From assembly GCA_964540095.1 (NCBI GenBank), contig CAZILH010000001.1, forward strand, positions 3,577-67,576: a stretch of DNA of 64,000 bases, read 5' to 3'. The DNA comes from CALMZN01 sp964540095 (GTDB taxonomy: Bacteria > Patescibacteriota > Patescibacteriia > UBA1558 > GWA2-36-10). The translations under genes and the position numbers were made by a program. Positions 8,506-15,918 of this stretch are shown here, one piece after another (position 1 is the stretch's first letter; each line of letters begins with the position of its first letter). Below the pieces are notes generated by a model. That model saw nothing but the letters and a program-made list of their open reading frames with translations, was not told where the DNA came from and made no database searches.

Positions 8506-8705
8506 GCCCCCGTCGACAAGTTGTTGTGTCTTGGATGAGACGGGGGCAAAGAATGAACGGGCGCCACAGCTATGAGTGGTCACTAGCCCTATCATGGGCT
8601 AGAGCTCCAGACACAGGGTCCGCGGCTACGGCTGAAGGACTCGCCTCAATTTCAACGAGTTCCACTCGTTACCTCTGTGGCGCCCGAAACGAAAACGAAC
8701 AACGA
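8506..8705 (-). ncRNA. Candidate structured RNA 1 (cassette without ORF)
   Basis: A minus-strand unit with a near-consensus promoter (8712-8740) and a terminator hairpin GCCCCCGTC/GACGGGGGC (8506-8547) followed by TTTATATTTATT. A perfect 12-bp stem CGGGCGCCACAG/CTGTGGCGCCCG (8558-8569 with 8675-8686) closes a multibranched region. That region contains AACGAG/CTCGTT, GTCC/GGAC and CTAGCCC/GGGCTAG hairpins. I see no ORF with a ribosome-binding site. It does not match tmRNA, RNase P or SRP RNA signatures that I know. Confidence 0.55.
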
Positions 8706-8711
8706 ATACAG

Positions 8712-8740
8712 ATGATAGCAAACTAACCAGTAAATGTCAA
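8712..8740 (-). promoter_or_regulatory. Promoter of structured RNA 1
   Basis: Minus strand: TTGACA (8740-8735), 17-nt spacer, TATCAT (8717-8712). Confidence 0.75.
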
Positions 8741-8761
8741 TGCCAGCCAAATACTTTAATA

Positions 8762-9025
8762 AAAAAATTAACCCTCCCATAGCCGTAGCTTTTGGGAGGG
8801 TTGAGGTAGTGGGTCGCCGCATCAATCGAAGAGGCATCGCTGTGGTTTAGCAGTTTTGAACACCGCAAGTGCATCTTGTCTCTACAGGAGGAAACGCTCT
8901 TGGTCTTGGCACGAAACTGTCCCGCCGGATCCCAGACTTCGATCTCGATCTAGACCGTGTGACCACAGCGATGAAGGCCTTTCCTCTTTGCTCGCGACGA
9001 CCCCACAAAGGTGGCATGAGCGAAC
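8762..9025 (-). ncRNA. Candidate structured RNA 2 (cassette without ORF)
   Basis: A minus-strand unit of about 260 nt with a consensus promoter (9032-9060). It ends at the terminator AACCCTCCCA/TGGGAGGGTT (8770-8802), which has an AGC-UACG-GCU tip and a T-run. The 5' and 3' thirds pair over long distance. GUGGGGUCGUCGC pairs with GCGGCGACCCAC (one bulge), AGAGG with CCUCU, then CAUCGCUGUGGU with ACCACAGCGAUG (8835-8846 with 8962-8973, perfect 12 bp). The only ORF (8847-9029) would start with TTG at the promoter edge, without a ribosome-binding site. Not a known RNA family to my eye. Confidence 0.55.
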
Positions 9026-9031
9026 ACAATA

Positions 9032-9060
9032 ATTATATTATGCCTTAATTTTTTTGTCAA
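9032..9060 (-). promoter_or_regulatory. Consensus promoter of structured RNA 2
   Basis: Minus strand: TTGACA (9060-9055), 17-nt spacer, TATAAT (9037-9032). Confidence 0.8.
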
Positions 9061-9084
9061 AGTTTATTTATTAAAAAAAGGGAT

Positions 9085-9777
9085 TTACCATCCCTTTACT
9101 TTCAGGGCCTTAGTAGCGGCCGCTGTCTGGGCCTCTTGCTTGCTATAGCCCTCACCATCAGCCACCAATTCTTTATCTAAGTATACACCGATAATAAATT
9201 TTTTATTATGATCTGGCCCTGATTCTGACAACACCCGATAACGCGGGGTGACATTGTTTATCTCTTGGGCTTTTTCTTGAAAGCGACTTTTGGCGTCAAT
9301 ATATGTTTGCGAAGCAATGATGTCTGGCAAAGTCACTAGTATATTTTTTTTAATAAACTTATCAACTACGCGAAATCCTTGATCAAGGTAGATGGCTCCC
9401 AATAGAGCTTCCATGGCATTGGCCAAGATATAACCGCGGGCTTTTTTGTTGGTGTCTTGGGACTCACCCTTACTCAAATACAAAAAACCATAAACACCCA
9501 GCTTCTCCGCAATCGTGGCTAGGTGCGTAGCATTGACTAAAGCTGAACGCCAGTTAGTCAGAGTTCCTTCATTCTCCTGATAATTGTGATACAAATAATC
9601 AGTGACCGACAGTTCCAAAACCGCGTCACCCAAAAACTCCAAACGCTCATTTTGCTCTATTGGAAAATCTTTATGTTCATTCAAATAAGAGCGATGCACC
9701 AAAGCGTTTTTCAAAATATCCGTATCCTTAAATTTCACTTCCAGCTTGTCTTCCAATAAAGAAATATTTTTTTGCAT
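9085..9777 (-). CDS. rnc: Ribonuclease III
   Basis: Double-strand-specific endonuclease for rRNA precursor processing and mRNA decay. The 230-residue product shows the signature NERLEFLGDAVLEL near residue 42. The second catalytic cluster (NAMEALLGAIYLDQG) is near residue 118, with its catalytic Asp and Glu present as far as I can see. A C-terminal double-stranded-RNA-binding domain begins near residue 160 (DAKSRFQEKAQE) and ends with the KQEAQTAAATKAL helix. It starts one base after the stop of the nusB-nudix fusion, so rpmF, nusB-nudix and rnc form one minus-strand operon of RNA/translation functions. Confidence 0.95.
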   Translation of the reverse strand: MQKNISLLEDKLEVKFKDTDILKNALVHRSYLNEHKDFPIEQNERLEFLGDAVLELSVTDYLYHNYQENEGTLTNWRSALVNATHLATIAEKLGVYGFLYLSKGESQDTNKKARGYILANAMEALLGAIYLDQGFRVVDKFIKKNILVTLPDIIASQTYIDAKSRFQEKAQEINNVTPRYRVLSESGPDHNKKFIIGVYLDKELVADGEGYSKQEAQTAAATKALKVKGW

Positions 9778-9778
9778 A

Positions 9779-10642
9779 CTATTCCAAATTTAACTTTTGC
9801 CAAGCCATGTTAAAAATATCCTTGGCATTGTCATAGCCCAAAACATCCAAAACCTCGTGCCTAGGGTACCACTTTACATCCAGCAATTCAGAAACTTTTG
9901 GCACTATGATTTCCTTGTCTTTGGTCTCGACCAAAAAATATTTTATTAGTTTGCGGTAGGGCTTCACCTCTGGCTTATGTACCTTGACTTGGGTCTCACC
10001 CAGATAATCTTTGACTACTAGATTTTTCAAGCCGGTCTCTTCAAACAACTCTCGAGCTACGGCCTTTTCCAAGCTTTCACCTTCATTGACGTGACCTTTG
10101 GGGAAAGTCCACTTACCATAAGCATCCAGCAACAATACAAAATAATAACCATCTTCTTCCTGACGATAAATCACACCGCCGGCTGACACTTCTTTGATAC
10201 CCTGACTGACTAAGGTCTGTTTTTCACCTTTACTAATCATTTCTTTGTAGATGCTACCCAAAACGCCATTAACAAATTTGCCGCTAGCATCACCGCCAAA
10301 AGCTTTGGCTAGCTCTATGGCTTCATTGATGGCTACTTTTGGTGGTATGTCATGATCCATCTTCAACTCACAAATACCAATGCGCAAAACATTACGGTCA
10401 ATCAAAGTAATTTGGTCTATCGGCCACTCTGGGGCAAATTTACCAATCAACTTATCAATGGACTTCTGATTGGCTACCACTTTTTCAATCAAATTCAAAG
10501 CAAAACCTTGATCGTCAAATTCCGGAGCAAATTCTTTTTGATTAAATTTCAAAATGTCACCAATATTTCCTTGGTGATTATTAAAATCCCACTCAAAGAG
10601 TGCTTGTAAAACAATAGTTCGAGCTAAATGACGATTAGCCAT
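9779..10642 (-). CDS. nusB: NusB antitermination factor fused to a Nudix hydrolase
   Basis: Residues 1-140 are NusB: the N-terminal HLARTIVLQALFEWDF helix, the RNVLRIGICEL segment and the C-terminal helices with AINEAIELAKAFGG and KFVNGVLG. NusB binds NusE/S10 and boxA RNA to allow rRNA antitermination. Residues 148-287 are a Nudix domain whose box follows G-x5-E-x7-REL-x-EE-x-G-L (starting GHVNEGESL, about residue 186). It probably hydrolyses a nucleoside diphosphate linked to another group; the substrate is unknown. The reading frame is continuous with no internal stop, and the linker near residue 140 (KGEKQTLVSQGIKEVS) is hydrophilic. Located between rpmF and rnc. Confidence 0.92.
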   Translation of the reverse strand: MANRHLARTIVLQALFEWDFNNHQGNIGDILKFNQKEFAPEFDDQGFALNLIEKVVANQKSIDKLIGKFAPEWPIDQITLIDRNVLRIGICELKMDHDIPPKVAINEAIELAKAFGGDASGKFVNGVLGSIYKEMISKGEKQTLVSQGIKEVSAGGVIYRQEEDGYYFVLLLDAYGKWTFPKGHVNEGESLEKAVARELFEETGLKNLVVKDYLGETQVKVHKPEVKPYRKLIKYFLVETKDKEIIVPKVSELLDVKWYPRHEVLDVLGYDNAKDIFNMAWQKLNLE

Positions 10643-10645
10643 TGC

Positions 10646-10840
10646 TTATTTTTTGTTTACTTGGCTTTTGGTGGCTACTTTTTTTTCACCCTTATAGTAA
10701 CCACATTTATTGCAAGCGCGGTGTGGCAATAATATTGCTCCGCAATTTTTACACTTGGTGGTACTGGCTTTTTTCAAAGCAAAATGCGACGCCCTGCGAC
10801 GCGCTGAACTCTTGGTAAGTTTCTTTGTAGGTAAACCCAT
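10646..10840 (-). CDS. rpmF: 50S ribosomal protein L32
   Basis: A 64-residue, highly basic protein. It has the L32 N-terminus (GLPTKKLTKSSARRRASH) and a zinc-ribbon made by CKNC and CNKC. It is the first gene of the rpmF / nusB-nudix / rnc operon, with three bases between stop and the next start. Confidence 0.96.
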   Translation of the reverse strand: MGLPTKKLTKSSARRRASHFALKKASTTKCKNCGAILLPHRACNKCGYYKGEKKVATKSQVNKK

Positions 10841-10936
10841 AATTTTTTTATTAGTTTCGTGATTTTAGCTAAATTTCCTATTTTGGTCAAGGAAGACCAA
10901 GTAAATCCCCGTCAATTATACCAAAGTTTAGGACTA

Positions 10937-10965
10937 TTGACAAACATAAAAAAACATGATATTAT
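10937..10965 (+). promoter_or_regulatory. Promoter of the rod-like RNA
   Basis: TTGACA (10937-10942), 17-nt spacer, TATTAT (10960-10965), with an upstream TG as in an extended -10. Confidence 0.75.
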
Positions 10966-10971
10966 GACCCA

Positions 10972-11174
10972 TCTATTTAGAAAAGCACCTTAATTAGCGT
11001 TTTTAATATTTTTTCAGGCAACTGTGTCCACGACAAGCATGGGAATCATTTTTTTCGTCTAATTTGGCTACGGCTGAATTATTTCAAAAAATGGTTTTCT
11101 TGGACACAGCTGCTTGGAAAAATAATCTATCGTGGCCATATAAAAAAACGTCCCGCACTGCGGGACGTTTTTTT
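10972..11174 (+). ncRNA. Long rod-like non-coding RNA, possibly 6S RNA
   Basis: About 200 nt between a strong promoter and the terminator ACGTCCCGC/GCGGGACGT with a T7 tail (11142-11174). No ORF. CAACUGUGUCC pairs with GGACACAGCUG, flanked outward by UAUUUUUUCAGGCA/UGCUUGGAAAAAUA. Inward lies CAUUUUUU/AAAAAAUG, then an apical AAUUUGGC-UACG-GCUGAAUU stem with a UNCG tetraloop. An extended, imperfect duplex of this length with internal bulges is the hallmark of 6S RNA, which binds RNA polymerase. No GNAR loop of SRP RNA and no tRNA-like ends of tmRNA are present. Confidence 0.5.
11142..11174. terminator. Bidirectional terminator
   Basis: ACGTCCCGC-act-GCGGGACGT with A-run and T-run flanks. It ends the rod-like RNA (+) and the vanW transcript (-), overlapping the vanW stop. 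Confidence 0.85.
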
Positions 11175-13050
11175 ATTGACTTGGTGTTGTACTAGGAGTG
11201 GTGGTGGCCGTACCTCCACTAGCTTCAGCAGCAATTTCTTCGGCCGTAGCACCCACCAGGCAAACTGCCTGCCAAGGCACATAGTGACTAGAAAAAGTGA
11301 CTTTGACTGGTTCTGGTTTGTTTAAATATTGAACAATATAATCAAACTTAGCATCAGCTCCGGCGTGGGCACTCTCCGTACACTTAGTTTGGCCTACTGG
11401 TAAATTGGTGGTTTTTACAATTTTTTTCGGCGCTGGAGAAACTACATTATAGATTATCGGCTTGGTGGTAGTAGCCACGCGACCATCTGCTGTCCCCCAA
11501 AAATCAAAATATAATTTTGTGCCCTCTATTCTGGTTTGAATCAAAATATAATTACCAGTGTCATTCAAAAATTTTAAATCTGGCTTAGGGTCATAAATCG
11601 TGGCATCCATGCCAGCGGGCTCATAATAAACCACCCGATAAGAATGATTGCGTCTTTCGGTGATTGGCAGACCAGTACTCAGAGCCGCTCGAAAAACAGT
11701 GGTGCCGATCTGACACAAACCCCCGCCATACTCTGGTATTGTTTTGCTGCCCTTGATCACCAACTCCTGCTTGTAGCCATGCTCACCATCAATGTCGCCC
11801 AAGGCCGTAATCAAAGAAAACTCTTCGTCAACATTGATAAGCAAACCATTGAGCGTGTCCGCCCCAACTCCTATATTGTGTATGCGATTGGGGGGACTGC
11901 CCTTGAAATCCGATTCGCCAGTACCCAAAAGCGTGCCAATACCCAAATCATTGGCGTCGCTATTCATTATTTTTGGTTTGACTGTTTCTACAACAATATC
12001 AAAATTATTTTTATTAGAACCCAATATCTTTTCGGCATTAGCTATTGTCTTGGTCCAATCAATCATCTTGCCTTCTTGGCTAGCCATAAATTCCGAAACC
12101 TTGCCGTTGTTTAATTTGAACTTGGCATCCTGAACCAAAACTTCAATATCTGAACTTAAGCCCTGATCATCAAAATATTTTTTTGCTTTTTCAATGTCAA
12201 AACCTAAATACGGTTTATTTTTATTAAATTTAATTTGTAGCCACTGTCGCCAATCAGCATTAGCAATAGTTGTTGCCTGCTCATTATAATGAGCTACCAA
12301 ATCTCCTTGCTGAGTGGTGTTGATAATTTGACTACGAAACTTATCTATTACCGCGCTAGTGACTATGGGTTTGTCCTCGACCACTACTAAATTAATTTCT
12401 CCTGTCTGCAATTTTTTTATTTGCTCCTCAGTGTCTGACATGGCCTGCTCATAGGTAAATGTCTGGCCAATAATCTCTGGATTTATCTTCAAGCCACCGG
12501 CTGATTCAAACTCAAAACTAGCTTCTTTTTTGCTAGGCAACAAACCCTTGAAATCTTCCTCCAAAATACTGCGATGACGCTCCTTATCCCAAGTATAATC
12601 AAGCGACCAAGTTTTGCCTCCCAGCATTACGCTAATTTTATTCAACAAATTAGCGGGCCGCTCATCTTTTTGAAATTTTAAAATTTTATCCAAACTTTTT
12701 TCCATCTGCCACATGACCAAAGGAAAAGAGCTGTCAGCCGAACCAGCGCTAATAATAGGATAAATGGTGGACTTTTTGCCTTGTCCCATATAGACGAAGC
12801 CATCGCGACTAAAAGTGTCCAAATGCTCTTGGGTTTTCTTTTTGGCCTGCTCATAGGTCAGCCCGCCAATATTAACACTGCCAAGTTTTGTTCCTGGCAA
12901 AAAAACATTGGCATACTTGTAGTTGACAGTGGCATTAGCCACAAAAACAGCTACCAATAAAAAACAAAAAACCGCTGCTACAATCAGAATTATTTTTAGC
13001 GGCCAATGCTTGTGCTTTTCTTCTGCAACAATTTTATCCTTCAGTGTCAT
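11173..13050 (-). CDS. VanW-family surface protein with peptidoglycan-binding-like domains
   Basis: The 625-residue product has a short cytoplasmic N-terminus and one membrane anchor (about 17-42). Two regions resembling the YoaR-type peptidoglycan-binding domain follow (about 60-330; TKLGSVNIGGLTYEQAK is typical). A VanW domain near 385-500 contains GGGLCQIGTTVFRAAL and the RRNHSYRVVYYEPAGMDATI stretch that defines the family. A Thr/Pro-rich tail ends the protein. VanW was first seen in vancomycin-resistance clusters; its biochemical role is not established. In Patescibacteria such proteins are common envelope components. It is transcribed with the two small genes upstream; its start overlaps the end of the 75-residue gene by 17 nt. 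Confidence 0.88.
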   Translation of the reverse strand: MTLKDKIVAEEKHKHWPLKIILIVAAVFCFLLVAVFVANATVNYKYANVFLPGTKLGSVNIGGLTYEQAKKKTQEHLDTFSRDGFVYMGQGKKSTIYPIISAGSADSSFPLVMWQMEKSLDKILKFQKDERPANLLNKISVMLGGKTWSLDYTWDKERHRSILEEDFKGLLPSKKEASFEFESAGGLKINPEIIGQTFTYEQAMSDTEEQIKKLQTGEINLVVVEDKPIVTSAVIDKFRSQIINTTQQGDLVAHYNEQATTIANADWRQWLQIKFNKNKPYLGFDIEKAKKYFDDQGLSSDIEVLVQDAKFKLNNGKVSEFMASQEGKMIDWTKTIANAEKILGSNKNNFDIVVETVKPKIMNSDANDLGIGTLLGTGESDFKGSPPNRIHNIGVGADTLNGLLINVDEEFSLITALGDIDGEHGYKQELVIKGSKTIPEYGGGLCQIGTTVFRAALSTGLPITERRNHSYRVVYYEPAGMDATIYDPKPDLKFLNDTGNYILIQTRIEGTKLYFDFWGTADGRVATTTKPIIYNVVSPAPKKIVKTTNLPVGQTKCTESAHAGADAKFDYIVQYLNKPEPVKVTFSSHYVPWQAVCLVGATAEEIAAEASGGTATTTPSTTPSQ

Positions 13051-13261
13051 TGTCTATCAAATCATTTAAAATTCTTTTTTGATCCTCGGCTGTCATTTTA
13101 ATAGCGCTTGAATCCAAGGAAATATAGTAATTTATACTTTGATCAAATTTTTCACCCAACAGGGAGCTAGCCATAATGACTTCCGCGCCAGTCGCGGTTT
13201 GAAAAACTAGTTTATCTCCCTCTGACCTAATATATTTTAGTAATAAATTTTTTGGCAACAT
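13034..13261 (-). CDS. Small hypothetical protein between hsp20 and vanW
   Basis: A 75-residue acidic protein starting MLPKNLLLKYIRSEGDKLVF. I start it at ATG 13261 because upstream residues run into the hsp20 gene. It overlaps the vanW start and follows hsp20 after one base, so the three are probably cotranscribed. The pattern suggests a small beta/alpha fold with no membrane segment. No family recognised. Confidence 0.7.
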   Translation of the reverse strand: MLPKNLLLKYIRSEGDKLVFQTATGAEVIMASSLLGEKFDQSINYYISLDSSAIKMTAEDQKRILNDLIDNDTEG

Positions 13262-13262
13262 A

Positions 13263-13682
13263 CTAATTGTCGTCTTCCACCGAAATCTTCTTGCCATCAG
13301 CGTGATGAACTTTTGGCAAAACAATTGTCAGTATTCCATTTTTTATGGTGGCCTTTATTTTATCGGCTTGCACTTCTAATGGCAAAATAATCGAACGAGA
13401 AAAGCTACCCCAATAACATTCTTTGTAGAAATAATCATCTTCACTAATAGTTTGGTCTTGCTGTCGTTCACCGCGGATAGTCAACATGTCATTGTGAAAA
13501 CTAATATCAATGTTGTCTGGATCTACTCCGGCTATGGTTGACTTGATAACAATATTATTTTTATCCTGATAAACATCTACTGAGAGCTGACCCTCTTCGT
13601 CAAAGGCCTCTTCTTTATGCTCGATTGGCGCGGCTTCAAGCTCTTTAGCTGGCTGATTTTTTTTATTTTTCTTTTTAAACAT
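13263..13682 (-). CDS. Small heat-shock protein (Hsp20/alpha-crystallin)
   Basis: ATP-independent chaperone holding unfolded proteins. In the 139-residue product, the alpha-crystallin domain spans about residues 32-125. It shows VKSTIAGVDPDNIDISF-type strands, the MLTIRGER motif, the CYWGSFSRSIILP strand and IKNGILTIVLPK near the end. The N-terminal arm is short and Lys/Glu-rich, unlike the hydrophobic arm of IbpA. The C-terminal I-x-I anchor is not obvious (KKISVEDDN). First gene of the hsp20 / small protein / vanW transcript. Confidence 0.92.
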   Translation of the reverse strand: MFKKKNKKNQPAKELEAAPIEHKEEAFDEEGQLSVDVYQDKNNIVIKSTIAGVDPDNIDISFHNDMLTIRGERQQDQTISEDDYFYKECYWGSFSRSIILPLEVQADKIKATIKNGILTIVLPKVHHADGKKISVEDDN

Positions 13683-13796
13683 AGTTATTGTTTATGCTTG
13701 TATTATAAAATCTTTCGAGTGACTTGTAAAGCAAAATTTGCCTTATCAGGATGATTATGATAAAAGAAAAGTGTAGGCACCAACCAAGGAGGAATT

Positions 13797-14057
13797 ATGG
13801 CCAACGTCATCAACGTCGACCAAGCTCCGCGGATCTCTCGGCGCCCCTTCTGGTACACCCTAGCGGTTTTTGCCTTTGTGGGCATGCTGATCCTGACGAT
13901 CGGCTCGCTGTTCTTACCATCTCTAGCCGTCCTACTGCTCGAAGCACTCGTCCTGGGCCTCGCCCTGCTCTTTACCTTGAGTTACTGGGTGATCGACATC
14001 GTTTGTCGAAGATTCGTTGACTGCCGCCAATTTCGGTGGCAAAAAAAAGGAGGCTGA
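13797..14057 (+). CDS. Orphan small membrane protein (cassette gene)
   Basis: An 86-residue product with a polar N-terminus, two strong hydrophobic segments (about 20-42 and 44-68) and a basic, cysteine-containing C-terminus. AAGGAGG (13786-13792) precedes the ATG. GC-rich codons and a private terminator mark it as one of the cassette genes. Unlike most of the others, I could not assign a clear -35/-10 pair; TTGCCT at 13738 is the nearest -35 candidate but the spacing to -10-like sites is poor. No family recognised. Confidence 0.65.
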   Translation: MANVINVDQAPRISRRPFWYTLAVFAFVGMLILTIGSLFLPSLAVLLLEALVLGLALLFTLSYWVIDIVCRRFVDCRQFRWQKKGG

Positions 14058-14090
14058 GTGGGGATCGTGGCAGGTCCCAACAGAGAACAG

Positions 14091-14140
14091 ATCCTGCATC
14101 AGTGGCCAACAAACGGCGCTGGTGCAGGATTTTTATTTTT
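14091..14140 (+). terminator. Terminator of the 13797 cassette
   Basis: ATCCTGCATCAG (14091-14102) pairs with CTGGTGCAGGAT (14119-14130); T-rich tail follows. Confidence 0.8.
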
Positions 14141-14151
14141 AACAAAATTAA

Positions 14152-14182
14152 GAGCCCCCGTTCTGTGAAAAAACGGGGACTC
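14152..14182 (-). terminator. Terminator of the 14208 cassette
   Basis: Minus strand: GAGTCCCCGTT / AACGGGGGCTC stem followed by TTAATTTTG. Confidence 0.7.
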
Positions 14183-14207
14183 ATATTCGACAAGCTCCTA
14201 GCTAGAA

Positions 14208-14636
14208 TCAATCTGTGCGCAGATTGTAGATGAAGCTCTGCCTACGCAGATGATCAAGGATTGATTTGGTGACTGTTTGAGTGTCGCTGGTAGTCGTCAG
14301 GCCGATAGCTGTCCAACACACATCGTCAATTTGCAAAAGCCGAATGTCCCAATTCAGCTTCTGCTTATGCTGATAGTCGGTGAGCTCTTGACGCTGCGTG
14401 GGATCCAGTGGATAGCTGAATACCAGATAGACCTGATCCGGTGCCTCATACAAGACAAGGTAGATGAAGTCGATTTGGTACGGACTAATGACACCCTTAC
14501 CCCATGTCAAACACTGGGTATTGTTGTGACTCGGTAATGTGGGCCAAATCAAAGGCATCACCGACGGCTCGTTGTTGCCAAGGGCCGGCATGGCCAAACA
14601 CAGGAAGCAAAAGGCCAACAAAACAAAACGACACAT
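14208..14636 (-). CDS. Orphan secreted protein (cassette gene)
   Basis: The 142-residue product has a cleavable-looking signal peptide (hydrophobic 3-17, ending MPALGNN). The mature part has two cysteines (near 42 and 106), is rich in aromatic and polar residues, and has no recognisable motif. AGGAGGGG precedes the ATG, and the promoter lies at 14688-14715. GC-rich codons, single-gene unit. It would be exported across the membrane; function unknown. Confidence 0.68.
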   Translation of the reverse strand: MCRFVLLAFCFLCLAMPALGNNEPSVMPLIWPTLPSHNNTQCLTWGKGVISPYQIDFIYLVLYEAPDQVYLVFSYPLDPTQRQELTDYQHKQKLNWDIRLLQIDDVCWTAIGLTTTSDTQTVTKSILDHLRRQSFIYNLRTD

Positions 14637-14687
14637 GATGCCCCTCCTTGAGCGCTAGAAGTGATGAAAGAACTGGGACAATTGAGT

Positions 14688-14715
14688 AGTATATAGTAAA
14701 TAAATAATTTGTAAA
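14688..14715 (-). promoter_or_regulatory. Promoter of the 14208 cassette
   Basis: Minus strand: TTTACA (14715-14710), 16-nt spacer, TATACT (14693-14688). It begins directly after the preceding unit's terminator. Confidence 0.6.
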
Positions 14716-14722
14716 GAAAAAA

Positions 14723-14747
14723 CAGGCTCGGATAATTCCGAGGCCTG
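14723..14747 (-). terminator. Terminator of the 14775 cassette
   Basis: Minus strand: CAGGCCTCGG / CCGAGCCTG stem followed by TTTTTTC, immediately before the next unit's -35. Confidence 0.8.
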
Positions 14748-14774
14748 CTTGTCTGGCCGACTCTGCTAAATACT

Positions 14775-15185
14775 TCACGCTTCCATCATGCGGACGAGAC
14801 AAAGACGATTTTCATTGATCCGCCCAATAATCGACGGGGATTTGGCAAGCGCCTCCTCACTTCTTACTGCGCCCTCAATTCTATCTAGCTCTTGGCTAGT
14901 TAGCCGCCTTGCTGTGTAGCCAACCCCGCCGACACGACCATAAAAATCCAACAGCGAAGTTAGCACGCCATATCTCACATCCACGTTGAGCGTTTTGTCT
15001 TCTAGTTTTGCCAGAAGATAACTTATGTGAGTATCAGCCTCACGCTCAGTTCTGGCTCTACTAATTTCATTTTCTAACCTGCAAGCTTCCTCCTTTTTCT
15101 TGTCGCGATGTATTTGCCACCACATAGAAAAAGTTGCAACAAAAATGACCGAGCAGATTATCAGAATAGGAGTAAGGTAATGCAT
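14775..15185 (-). CDS. Orphan membrane-anchored coiled-coil protein (cassette gene)
   Basis: The 136-residue product has an N-terminal transmembrane helix (about 5-24), a highly charged helical stretch (25-60, KKKEEACRLENEISRARTER) that may be coiled coil, and a helical C-terminal part. GGAGGCG lies a few bases before the ATG. Its promoter is at 15242-15270. Codon use is less GC-rich than in the other cassettes but still differs from the neighbouring methyltransferase. No family recognised. Confidence 0.65.
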   Translation of the reverse strand: MHYLTPILIICSVIFVATFSMWWQIHRDKKKEEACRLENEISRARTEREADTHISYLLAKLEDKTLNVDVRYGVLTSLLDFYGRVGGVGYTARRLTSQELDRIEGAVRSEEALAKSPSIIGRINENRLCLVRMMEA

Positions 15186-15241
15186 GGCAACGCCTCCAAA
15201 TCATCACTCTCTTGGCCAGACACTTAAAGAACTAATTTAAG

Positions 15242-15270
15242 TATATACTCTCTTTACCCTGGCCTGTCAA
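15242..15270 (-). promoter_or_regulatory. Promoter of the 14775 cassette
   Basis: Minus strand: TTGACA (15270-15265), 17-nt spacer, TATATA (15247-15242). Confidence 0.7.
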
Positions 15271-15334
15271 TGGTGTATTTTTAATTCGTTTTATCAAAAT
15301 TTCACAACTAAAAAACATCCTGTTTTGGGATGTC

Positions 15335-15411
15335 TGGTGGTCGCAGGAGGACTCGAACCTCCGACCTCTACAATGTCAATGTAGCGCTCTAACCAGCTGA
15401 GCTATGCGACC
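15335..15411 (-). tRNA. tRNA-Val (anticodon GAC)
   Basis: A 7-bp acceptor stem GGTCGCA/TGCGACC, D-arm GCTC..GAGC, anticodon loop TTGACAT between CTACA/TGTAG, and T-arm GGAGG-TTCGAGT-CCTCC. The 3' CCA is encoded. Confidence 0.96.
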
Positions 15412-15915
15412 CTATTTAATATATAAATACATGGCTGACCGACCAACTGGCTTATCAATTATTGTCGGCTGCCAACCCTCTATTGGCCAGACATAGGCAA
15501 TCACCCGTGTACCCGGCTTTAATTCTTTGGCCAATTTATTTTTTAATTGATCATAAATACGCGGAATCAAAAAGAAATATACTACATCTGCCTCTTTCAA
15601 GTCAACCAGCCAAAAATCACGAAATTTTATCTGTGCCTTACTACCTGAAAATATTTTTCTGATATACGCACCAACAAATGGCAATATAGATACTTCCAAA
15701 CCAATTGCCTTGGCACCCTGTTTGGCAGCCGCCATTACCAGTCGCCCGTCGCCGCAACCCAAATCATACACTACTTGTCCGGGCTTGATTTCTGCTAAAC
15801 GCAAAAATCTTTCCACATCCTTTTGCCAGGTCGGCACCCAGCCAATACCACGAACCAGAGAATAGATGGTTGTAACGGCAATGGCTATAACTAATATTAA
15901 CAACAAATAATACAT
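15412..15915 (-). CDS. Membrane-anchored SAM-dependent methyltransferase
   Basis: The 167-residue product begins with a hydrophobic helix (about 2-22). A small class I methyltransferase core follows: motif I VYDLGCGDGRLVMAAA near residue 47 and the acidic motif II region GLEVS near 70. VDLKEADVVYFFLIPRI near 107 lies around motif IV. The substrate is unknown; related small proteins in Patescibacteria and other lineages are annotated simply as class I methyltransferases. Its stop directly borders the tRNA-Val gene and its start lies three bases before the stop of the hydrolase gene upstream, so the two proteins are probably cotranscribed. Confidence 0.82.
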   Translation of the reverse strand: MYYLLLILVIAIAVTTIYSLVRGIGWVPTWQKDVERFLRLAEIKPGQVVYDLGCGDGRLVMAAAKQGAKAIGLEVSILPFVGAYIRKIFSGSKAQIKFRDFWLVDLKEADVVYFFLIPRIYDQLKNKLAKELKPGTRVIAYVWPIEGWQPTIIDKPVGRSAMYLYIK

Positions 15916-15918
15916 AAA

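Noticed and set aside
8526..9029. Short ORFs in the two RNA cassettes (8526-8726, 8652-8837, 8847-9029)
   Set aside because: None has a Shine-Dalgarno, they cross promoter and terminator elements, and strong RNA pairing explains the sequence better.
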